The notes under the pieces are model-generated. The model did not search any database, was not told the DNA's origin, and was given only the letters and a program-made list of their open reading frames with translations. From Cryobacterium breve (GTDB taxonomy: Bacteria; Actinomycetota; Actinomycetes; Actinomycetales; Microbacteriaceae), in NCBI RefSeq assembly GCF_004402375.1, contig NZ_SOGJ01000023.1, positions 186,001 to 250,000 on the forward strand: a stretch of 64,000 nucleotides of DNA, given 5' to 3'. A program made the position numbers and the translations under genes. Shown piece after piece: positions 57,723-64,000 of this stretch (its first letter is position 1; each line of letters starts with the position of its first letter).

Positions 57723-58985
57723 CTAAGCCTCACTGTTCGTGACGAGACCCAGATGTGCGCGGGTGCGCCGCATCGAATCCGCGGAAAAGATGATCGTCTT
57801 CATCCCGATCAGCGGTTCTGGAAGGGCCAGGAAATCATCCAGAGCCCGGCCCAAATCCAGTTCTATGCGGTCGACGACGACATCGTCGTAGGCCAGCTGC
57901 AGCGCAATGTCGTGTCCTTTAGACCCGGAGGCGATCCGGACCCGGGAGAGCCCGGAGGTGATGACAGGCCAGAAGTAGGAGGGGTCACGTACATCGGACC
58001 CGATCGCGACCAGGATCTGCTCAGTGCCTGATTCGAGACTGTCGACATTCAACTGAAAACTGGCCGGATTCTGTACGAGAACGAACTCGACCTGCTGACC
58101 GCGCACGGTGACGATCTCACCGCGACCGAAAACCGGCGGGATCGCCGAGATGGCGTCGATGGCCCGAATAGGGTCGAAGCGGTCTCCCAGGGCAGCCTGC
58201 ACGGTGCAGAGGGCAGTCAACGCGTCTACGGCGTAGTGCGTGCCGCGTGCCGGCAACCCGAGTGGGAATTCCCGACCTGAAATACTGACCGTGGCCCGAC
58301 GGCCCTGTGCCTGGGTTAGGAGCATGCCCTCCCCCGCGTCCAGACGATCTTCCGTCGTGGCGCTGTAGCCCAGACCCCTGGGGTTGGCCGCGAGCACCTC
58401 GGCGGAGACGCCGTAGCGTGCCACGGTGGCAGACCCGTCAAGGTGGTCCGCGAGATTGGCCAGATACTGGTCATCCGCGTTAATGACCACGGTTCCGGTG
58501 GCGCGGGCCGCGATCTTGGCCAGCATGGCCGCGACCATGTCCGAGTCATGGAAACGATCGATCTGGTCGACCATCACGTTGGTGAGAGTGACGACCCGCG
58601 GTGTCAGCGAACCGGAAATGAGGGCTCCATGGCCCTCGTCCATTTCAAGCACGGCGATGTCCCCGGCGATACGTCCGCTCAGGCTGACCTGTTCGAGCAG
58701 TGCTGACGTCAGTCCCTGACTGATGTTGGCCGTGGACTGGTTGGTGAAGACGGCCGTCCCGTGCGCACGCAGAGCCGCGACCAGCATTTTCGTGGTGGTC
58801 GATTTACCGCTTGATCCGGTGACGATGATCAGACCGTCGGGAAAGCTGTTCAGGGTACGTGGAAGGAAGCCGGGGGCGACCTTGTTGACGACGAGTCCCG
58901 GAACAGCGGATCCGCCGCCGGGCTTCCGCCATCGGGCCAGTACACGAACGACCCGTCCGAGGAGAATTGCTGGCGCGTAGCGCAA
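57723..58985 (-). CDS. murT: MurT-like Mur ligase without the zinc ribbon
   Basis: A 420-residue Mur-ligase-fold protein. The ATP loop TGSSGKST is at 56-63 (TGTNGKTT in most MurT), then AVLEMDEGHGALI, TNVMVDQIDRFHD and the AD of VINADDQYL. The C-terminal domain has VQNPASF near 304-310, where other MurT read NPAGF or NPAGM, and IGSDVRDPSYFW with Asp334, a candidate for the aspartate that completes the composite triad with GatD. The central region (about 190-250) should hold a four-Cys zinc ribbon; here only one cysteine exists in the whole protein (Cys260). It starts eight bases after sigA and precedes gatD, suggesting a sigA-murT-gatD operon. Confidence 0.87.
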   Translation of the reverse strand: MRYAPAILLGRVVRVLARWRKPGGGSAVPGLVVNKVAPGFLPRTLNSFPDGLIIVTGSSGKSTTTKMLVAALRAHGTAVFTNQSTANISQGLTSALLEQVSLSGRIAGDIAVLEMDEGHGALISGSLTPRVVTLTNVMVDQIDRFHDSDMVAAMLAKIAARATGTVVINADDQYLANLADHLDGSATVARYGVSAEVLAANPRGLGYSATTEDRLDAGEGMLLTQAQGRRATVSISGREFPLGLPARGTHYAVDALTALCTVQAALGDRFDPIRAIDAISAIPPVFGRGEIVTVRGQQVEFVLVQNPASFQLNVDSLESGTEQILVAIGSDVRDPSYFWPVITSGLSRVRIASGSKGHDIALQLAYDDVVVDRIELDLGRALDDFLALPEPLIGMKTIIFSADSMRRTRAHLGLVTNSEA

Positions 58986-58993
58986 ACCGCTCT

Positions 58994-60304
58994 CTATTCG
59001 AGGTAGTCGCGTAGGGACTGCGACCGCGAGGGGTGACGCAGTTTGGCCATGGTCTTGGACTCGATCTGACGGATGCGCTCACGCGTCACCCCGAACGTGT
59101 CACCGATCTGGTCAAGGGTCTTCGGCATGCCATCGCCCAAGCCGAAGCGCATACGAATGACACCGGCTTCACGCTCGGACAGCGAGTCGAGCAGACTCTC
59201 CAGCTGCTTCTGCAGCATGGTGAATCCGACGGCATCCGCGGGGACGACGGCTTCTGTGTCCTCGATCAAGTCGCCGAACTCGCTGTCGCCATCCTCGCCG
59301 AGCGGGGTGTGCAGGGAGATTGGTTCGCGGCCGTACTTCTGGACCTCGACAACTTTTTCCGGTGTCATGTCCAGTTCCCGGCTCAGCTCTTCAGGCGTGG
59401 GCTCCCGACCGAGGTCCTGAAGCATCTGCCGCTGCACTCGGGCGAGCTTGTTGATGACCTCGACCATATGCACCGGAATGCGGATCGTTCGAGCCTGGTC
59501 GGCCATGGCTCGGGTGATCGCCTGGCGGATCCACCAGGTGGCATAGGTCGAGAACTTGAACCCCTTGGTGTAGTCGAACTTCTCAACGGCACGGATGAGG
59601 CCCAGGTTGCCTTCCTGGATCAGGTCGAGGAACTGCATTCCACGGCCCGTGTAACGTTTGGCGAGCGAGACGACCAGGCGTAGGTTCGCACCCAGGAGAT
59701 GGCTCTTCGCACGGGCGCCGTCCTTGGCGACCCACATGAGTTCGCGGCCGAGGGCGCTCTTCTTCTCGGCGTCGGTCATCAGCGACATCTTGTCTTCAGC
59801 GAAGAGACCGGCTTCGATTCGCATCGCCAGTTCGACCTCCTCGGCGGCGTTCAGCAGGGCAACCTTGCCGATCTGCTTCAGGTAGTCCTTGACCGGGTCA
59901 GCCGTCGCACCCGTGATCGCGCTGGAGTAGACCGGGACCTCGTCGTCATCGTCGACCAGGGACAAAACCAGTGCCCCGCTCGGGAGAGCCTCGGCGGATG
60001 CTGCACGCTTCTTCTTTGCCTCGTCGGAGTCGTCGTCGGCATCCGTGTCATCGCCGTGGGCGGCCTCATCATGATCGTCCGACGCCGGCTTGGCCTTCGT
60101 CTTGGTGCTAGCGGCACGCTTGCGGGGCGCCGGCTTCTCGTCACCGTTCGCTGCCGCGGCGGCTGCAGCAGCAGCCTTGGCCAAAGCGGCCTTCGTCGGC
60201 TTCTTCGCGGCGGCGGCCTTAGGCGGCGCCACAATGGCCTCAGGAACGCTTGCGGGGTTCACGGTGGGCTCTTCGGTCTGCTCGATTTTTGTGCGGGTTG
60301 CCAT
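58994..60304 (-). CDS. sigA: Housekeeping RNA polymerase sigma factor
   Basis: A 436-residue sigma-70 group 1 factor. The first 120 residues are low-complexity Ala/Lys and Asp-rich. Region 1.2 is [20 protein letters not shown], region 2 has [20 protein letters not shown] and [20 protein letters not shown], region 3 has [19 protein letters not shown], and region 4.2 ends with [20 protein letters not shown] and [19 protein letters not shown]. It directs most transcription; its -10 preference for TANNNT fits the leaderless starts in this window. The ATG at 60304 follows GAGAGG. It is the probable first gene of a unit with murT and gatD. Confidence 0.96.
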   Translation of the reverse strand: MATRTKIEQTEEPTVNPASVPEAIVAPPKAAAAKKPTKAALAKAAAAAAAAANGDEKPAPRKRAASTKTKAKPASDDHDEAAHGDDTDADDDSDEAKKKRAASAEALPSGALVLSLVDDDDEVPVYSSAITGATADPVKDYLKQIGKVALLNAAEEVELAMRIEAGLFAEDKMSLMTDAEKKSALGRELMWVAKDGARAKSHLLGANLRLVVSLAKRYTGRGMQFLDLIQEGNLGLIRAVEKFDYTKGFKFSTYATWWIRQAITRAMADQARTIRIPVHMVEVINKLARVQRQMLQDLGREPTPEELSRELDMTPEKVVEVQKYGREPISLHTPLGEDGDSEFGDLIEDTEAVVPADAVGFTMLQKQLESLLDSLSEREAGVIRMRFGLGDGMPKTLDQIGDTFGVTRERIRQIESKTMAKLRHPSRSQSLRDYLE

Positions 60305-60493
60305 TCGAACACCTCTCATGCCGGGGCGTAAACGCCGGCGGCGCTGCCAGGCGGGTCCCGACCGAATGGGTCTGGCGGGAACTGTGCCTGGGCAGTGTGG
60401 ATTTTGGGCAGTACTAGGACCCATGTCAAGTCCCGGGCTTCTTGCCCCGGCACTATGGCCGGTGCTCCCAGGACCAGAACGGGCCCTATTGAC

Positions 60494-60522
60494 AATTATT
60501 GCATGCTTTGTGTATGAGACAA
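60494..60522 (-). promoter_or_regulatory. Promoter of sigA
   Basis: On the minus strand TTGTCT (60522-60517) is followed by 16 bases and AATAAT (60500-60495), or by 17 bases and ATAATT. It would give a leader of about 185 bases before sigA. The opposite strand of the same DNA carries TTGACA (60489-60494) and GTATGA (60512-60517) 17 bases apart. Confidence 0.5.
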
Positions 60523-60535
60523 GCCAGGCGGATGA

Positions 60536-61870
60536 CTATTCCGGTCTCTGACGTCGGCGCCAGGCGCGCGCCACGGCCACCCAGAGTGGAGCGACCTCGA
60601 CTCCCTCATCACGGGAGAGCTTAACGCGGGTGCGCATTCTGGCGCGCAGGAGGAAGAGCACCCCGATGCCCACCACCACGAACTGAACGGAAAAGGCGAC
60701 CCGGAAGGAGTCCAACGAGTACAGGTCGGTTGCCGCTCCGCCAGCGACTCTCCATTGGTCCTGCAGGTCGAGCAGCAGCCCGATGAGGTAGACCATCACG
60801 AAGCTGGCGGTGAAACCGCCGACGTTCACGACTCCGTTCGCAGACCCGTGATTGCGTTGGGGATTGAAGGTACGTGCGAAATCAAAGCCGATGAGTGAGC
60901 CAGGGCCGCCAATTCCGAGAGCTATCAGCAGCAGGACGATGAGCCAGAACGGCGGCTCCCCTGGCCACAGCAGGACTGCTGCCCAGGCGACACCCATCAG
61001 GGTGACCACACCGAGCACGATATTGCTGCGGCGCAACGGATAGCGGGCCGTCAGAATGCCGAGAAGCGGCCCGCAGACCATACCCGCGCCCACCAGGACC
61101 ATGAGCATTGCCGCAGCCAGCGAGGGATTGTAGCCGAGCCCGTAAACCATGAAAGGGAAACCCCAGAGCAGAGTGAACACCGTTCCGGAGGACTGGGTGA
61201 CGTAGTGCGACCAGAATCCGAGTTGGGTGCCCGGGCGCTTGAAGCTGTGCTTGAGCTGCACGAGGGCAGCCCGCCAACTGCTGGGCCTGTTTTCAACGGA
61301 TGCTCGGTCAGGCTGGTCCCGCACGACCACGATCACGACGACGAGGGCGACCATGGCGACGGAGGCGGCCGAGAGGAAGGTGGGCGTCCAGCCCCAGGTA
61401 TGCAGCACCCAGGCTAAAGGCACGGCCGACAGGACCTGGCCGAGTTGACCGATGTTGCCCAGCCACTGCGAGAGCTGCGGAACGATCCGCCCCGTGAACC
61501 AGGATGCGATCAGCCGGATCATGGAGATGAACAGTGCTGCGTCCCCGGCACCGACAAGGATTCGCCCGATCACGGCGATGGTCATGCTGGGCGCGAACGC
61601 CAGGGTGACCTGGCCGATGACCATGAGGGCTGTACCCGTGATGACCAGCACGCGGGCCCCGTAGCGGTCGATCAGAACGCCCACAGGTATCTGGGCTGCG
61701 GCGTAGACCGCGAGCTGGACCACCGCAAGGCTGGACAGCAGTGATGCGGACCCACCGAACCGCTCGGTGGCGGCGACGCCGGCGATGCCGAGTGAGGAGC
61801 GCTGCAGCACAGCGGAGAGGTATGCGAACGACCCGATGTAAAAGATCAACCAGGACTGGCGCGAGTTCAT
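60536..61870 (-). CDS. MFS transporter
   Basis: A 444-residue major-facilitator protein with twelve helices and a central loop near 195-215. The start IFYIGSFAYLSAVLQRSSLG with VLIDRYGARVLVITG (the A-like motif between helices 2 and 3) and the repeated ILTARYPLRRSNIVLG in the second half fit the family. The C-terminus is basic and polar. The substrate is unknown; the pattern resembles the nitrate/sugar-acid and uncharacterised actinobacterial MFS groups. The leaderless start has TACGTT six bases upstream. Confidence 0.85.
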   Translation of the reverse strand: MNSRQSWLIFYIGSFAYLSAVLQRSSLGIAGVAATERFGGSASLLSSLAVVQLAVYAAAQIPVGVLIDRYGARVLVITGTALMVIGQVTLAFAPSMTIAVIGRILVGAGDAALFISMIRLIASWFTGRIVPQLSQWLGNIGQLGQVLSAVPLAWVLHTWGWTPTFLSAASVAMVALVVVIVVVRDQPDRASVENRPSSWRAALVQLKHSFKRPGTQLGFWSHYVTQSSGTVFTLLWGFPFMVYGLGYNPSLAAAMLMVLVGAGMVCGPLLGILTARYPLRRSNIVLGVVTLMGVAWAAVLLWPGEPPFWLIVLLLIALGIGGPGSLIGFDFARTFNPQRNHGSANGVVNVGGFTASFVMVYLIGLLLDLQDQWRVAGGAATDLYSLDSFRVAFSVQFVVVGIGVLFLLRARMRTRVKLSRDEGVEVAPLWVAVARAWRRRQRPE

Positions 61871-61876
61871 TGATTA

Positions 61877-61882
61877 AACGTA
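61877..61882 (-). promoter_or_regulatory. -10 element of leaderless MFS gene
   Basis: On the minus strand TACGTT is followed by six bases (TAATCA) and the ATG at 61870. Confidence 0.5.
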
Positions 61883-61892
61883 CTCGCATGCC

Positions 61893-61928
61893 CAGACACC
61901 GGAACGCAGGCGGCGAGCCCGGTGCCTG
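61893..61928 (-). terminator. Possible terminator after the second PAC2 gene
   Basis: CAGACACCGG and CCGGTGCCTG pair with one mismatch over a 16-base loop, directly after the PAC2 stop on the minus strand and before the MFS promoter. There is no T tail. Confidence 0.4.
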
Positions 61929-61929
61929 A

Positions 61930-62853
61930 TCAGGCCGGCGAGCCGTCTTCTCTACTGCGTCGGGCGGCCAGGAAATTCTCCAGCTCGGCGGCGATCTCAT
62001 CGGCACTGGGCAGTTCGCCCGCCTCATCCGTCAAGGGAGAGCGAAGCGTGCTGCCTTCCATATAGGTGTCGTAACGCTCCTCGAGCGTGGCGACCAGCTT
62101 GGCCAGCTCGGGATTGTCGTGCACCTGTTCGTCGATTCGGGCGACGAACTCACGATTCTGTTCCCGCACACGATCGGTGGGGAAGATCAACCCTGTGGAG
62201 GCGCTCGTGCTGTCCAGGGCCGCCAGAGCAGCCAAGGGGAACTCCGTATCCGCCAGATAGTGCGGGATGAGCAGCACGAAACCCGCAACCGAGGCTCCAC
62301 TCTCCTGCAGCCGGAATTCAAGCAGGTGGAGGGCGTTCGCGGGCACTTGCGTGTGGGGACGCCATACGGACATGGTCTCGATCAGATCGGATCGGGTACC
62401 GCTGACGGTGACCCCGATGGGGCGCGTATGCGGGACGGGCATCGGAATCGCGTGCACCCACGTGGTCGAGGCCACCTTGAAGCGGCGCTCGAGCTGCTGC
62501 ACCGCCGCGGTGAACTGCTCCCAGCGGAAGTCCGGCTCGTAGCCGGCCAGCAGCAGGAAGGGCTGGCCGATCTCGTCCGTGGCCAGGTACAGTCGCAGCG
62601 CCGGAGGCTGAAAGTCGGTGAGATGGTCCTGGTCGAAATATATGATCGGCCGTCGCGCCCGATAGTCGAGCAGCACGTCAGCGTCGAAGGTCGCGACGAC
62701 GTTGTGCTCGAGAGTGGCGAGGAGATACTCGGTGAACTGGGATACTGCGCCGCCGGCATCCGCGAACCCGGTCAAACCCGCGACAAGGTGAAGCCCTTCC
62801 GGGACGCTCACGACGTCCGTACTCAGCTCATAGATGTCTCCAGGATCACGCAT
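61930..62853 (-). CDS. PAC2-family protein (second in the window)
   Basis: A 307-residue PAC2 protein. Family stretches are VAGLTGFADAGGAVSQFTEY near 24-43, DYRARRPIIYFDQDHLTDF, PFLLLAGYEPDFRWEQFTAA, and AIPMPVPHTRPIGVTVSGT. The last third has an acidic helical tail (NPELAKLVATLEERYDTYME). It shares only fold-level similarity with the PAC2 gene at 16.8 kb, so the two are old paralogues. The biochemical role of either is unknown. The leaderless start has TACAGT six bases upstream, and it is divergent from pepA. Confidence 0.82.
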   Translation of the reverse strand: MRDPGDIYELSTDVVSVPEGLHLVAGLTGFADAGGAVSQFTEYLLATLEHNVVATFDADVLLDYRARRPIIYFDQDHLTDFQPPALRLYLATDEIGQPFLLLAGYEPDFRWEQFTAAVQQLERRFKVASTTWVHAIPMPVPHTRPIGVTVSGTRSDLIETMSVWRPHTQVPANALHLLEFRLQESGASVAGFVLLIPHYLADTEFPLAALAALDSTSASTGLIFPTDRVREQNREFVARIDEQVHDNPELAKLVATLEERYDTYMEGSTLRSPLTDEAGELPSADEIAAELENFLAARRSREDGSPA

Positions 62854-62859
62854 GTTTTA

Positions 62860-62865
62860 ACTGTA
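62860..62865 (-). promoter_or_regulatory. -10 element of the second PAC2 gene
   Basis: On the minus strand TACAGT is followed by six bases (TAAAAC) and the ATG at 62853. Confidence 0.55.
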
Positions 62866-62936
62866 AGCGCCAATTTCGGAGGTGAGCGGGAATCGGCGGC
62901 CACGACGTGATGCCCAGAGCGAACAGGCCCGGCGCG

Positions 62937-62942
62937 TACGAT
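62937..62942 (+). promoter_or_regulatory. -10 element of leaderless pepA
   Basis: TACGAT is followed by six bases (CAATGG) and the ATG at 62949. It selects this ATG over an out-of-frame ATG at 62945. Confidence 0.55.
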
Positions 62943-62948
62943 CAATGG

Positions 62949-64000
62949 ATGACCGCACCTCGCCTGACCATATCCGCAGGACCCGCTTTGGCATCGGAGG
63001 CGGACGTACTCATTGTCGGCGCGCTCCAGTCCGGCGACTCCGCCTCGCTATTCGCCGACCGGGCCTTCGCCGGTCTCGCGGATCAGCTCGCACCGCTGGG
63101 CATCACCGGCAGACGCGACCAGGTCGTGCGCCTCTCCGCTTCGATTGGCGACGCTCGGAGTATCGCCGTCGTCGGAATCGGCACGGAAGCAACCATCGAC
63201 ACCTTGCGCCAAGCGGCGGGTTCCGCGGTCCGCCAGCTCACCGGGGTCACCTCGGTGGCCTTTGCCTTCCCGACTATGTCGGATGCCGAAGTCGAGGCAG
63301 TACTGGAGGGTGCGGCCCTCGGCGCGTACTCCTACACGGCATACCGTCAGAGCTCCCTTGCCGCGACCAAGCTGCCGGCCACAGAGATCACGGTTCACGC
63401 AGCCGATGAGCCGGCCGGTGCCGTCGAACGCGTCTCCGTCATTGCCGAGGCGGTCAGGTTGGTCAAGGACCTGGTCAACATGCCCCCATCCGATCTCTAT
63501 CCCGACTCGCTGGCCCGCCAGGCCGTCGACGCAGCGGCCGGTCTCCCCGTCGACGTGCGAGTGTGGGACGAAGAACAGCTCGCTGTCGACGGCTTCGGCG
63601 GAATCGCGGGCGTCGGCCAGGGATCGACCAGGCCTCCTCGTCTGGTCAAGGTCAGCTACGCGCCAGAGGGGGCGACACCGCACCTCGCTCTGGTCGGCAA
63701 GGGCATCACCTTCGACACCGGCGGACTCTCCCTCAAGCCGCCAGCATCCATGGTCGGTATGAAGTACGACATGACAGGGGCAGCCACCGTGCTGGCCGTG
63801 ACTCTGGCGGCGGCCCGCCTGAAATTGAACGTGCGCATCACCGCCTGGCTGTGCATCGCGGAGAACATGCCGTCCGGCTCGGCCATCCGGCCGAACGATG
63901 TGTTGCGGATCCGCGGAGGCCGAACGGTGGAGGTGCTGAACACGGATGCCGAGGGTCGCCTGGTCCTGGCAGATGGGCTCGTCGCCGCCGGCGAAGAGGG
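62949..64000 (+). CDS. pepA: Leucyl aminopeptidase (3' end outside the window)
   Basis: The first 350 codons of an M17 aminopeptidase, open to the right edge. Residues 1-160 are the less conserved N-terminal domain. The catalytic domain begins near LVKDLVNMPPSDLYPDSLAR. Zinc and active-site residues are in VGKGITFDTGGLSLKPPASM and MKYDMTGAATVLA, and the family signature NTDAEGRLVLADGL lies at the visible end. The enzyme removes N-terminal residues such as leucine from peptides and belongs to peptide recycling. It is divergent from the PAC2 gene. Confidence 0.93.
   Translation, partial: MTAPRLTISAGPALASEADVLIVGALQSGDSASLFADRAFAGLADQLAPLGITGRRDQVVRLSASIGDARSIAVVGIGTEATIDTLRQAAGSAVRQLTGVTSVAFAFPTMSDAEVEAVLEGAALGAYSYTAYRQSSLAATKLPATEITVHAADEPAGAVERVSVIAEAVRLVKDLVNMPPSDLYPDSLARQAVDAAAGLPVDVRVWDEEQLAVDGFGGIAGVGQGSTRPPRLVKVSYAPEGATPHLALVGKGITFDTGGLSLKPPASMVGMKYDMTGAATVLAVTLAAARLKLNVRITAWLCIAENMPSGSAIRPNDVLRIRGGRTVEVLNTDAEGRLVLADGLVAAGEE

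Overview
The window is 64 kb of GC-rich chromosomal DNA from an actinobacterium, most likely a member of the Microbacteriaceae. Supporting signs are mycothiol synthesis (mshC), RbpA, the pafBC-tatAC-helY neighbourhood, the ctaE-qcrCAB branch of an actinobacterial bcc-aa3 supercomplex, DUF3043 and DUF7455 proteins, and many leaderless genes that begin at ATG or GTG six bases after a TANNNT -10 hexamer. It is mostly housekeeping DNA. I see no prophage, IS element, CRISPR array or biosynthetic cluster. Most of the unusual signal lies in gene decay, gene loss and altered catalytic residues.

Layout. 1-1.7 kb: a partial HAD phosphatase, a small conserved protein and a relic of an MMPL transporter. 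1.7-5.2 kb: the remains of a carbon monoxide dehydrogenase-type operon; xdhC and coxG are intact, but coxE, coxD and the start of coxM are deleted or frameshifted and coxS/coxL are gone. 5.3-8.4 kb: an alpha/beta hydrolase and aguB-aguA (agmatine to putrescine). 8.4-12.3 kb: a cytochrome b561-type protein and the tmsA-tmsB pair for 10-methyl branched fatty acids. 12.5-16.3 kb: tRNA-Leu(GAG), an M20 peptidase, uppP and mshC. 16.3-28.1 kb: PAC2, HAD, trmI, an FKBP lipoprotein, pafB, pafC, tatA, tatC, helY and lnt; the arc-dop-pup-prcBA-pafA block usually found between trmI and pafB is absent. 28.1-32.3 kb: rbpA, a GDPD phosphodiesterase, a SPFH/NfeD pair, an SDR and an HdeD-like protein. 32.5-37.5 kb: dhaKLM (with an HPr domain on DhaM) divergent from glpF-glpK. 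37.5-47.2 kb: trpD, ctaE-qcrCAB, an rlmA-like methyltransferase, then ctaC-ctaD-ctaF facing them. 47.4-56.9 kb: an A-type Fe-S carrier, a dipeptidase, DUF3043, a phosphodiesterase, and parC and parE on opposite strands. 57-64 kb: an apparent sigA-murT-gatD operon, MFS, a second PAC2 protein and the start of pepA.

The most interesting system is murT-gatD (56992-58985). GatD is the glutaminase half of the enzyme that amidates the D-Glu of lipid II, yet this one has no cysteine at all; the nucleophile position is glycine. Its MurT partner has lost the four-cysteine zinc ribbon. Microbacteriaceae make B-type peptidoglycan, in which the same D-Glu alpha-carboxyl carries an interpeptide amino acid. 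My inference is that the pair may have changed from using glutamine-derived ammonia to using another amine donor.

The genes form several functional groups: a respiratory supercomplex, glycerol and dihydroxyacetone entry into glycolysis, cell-envelope building (uppP, lnt, murT-gatD, tmsAB, tatAC), redox buffering (mshC), and transcription (sigA, rbpA, pafBC).
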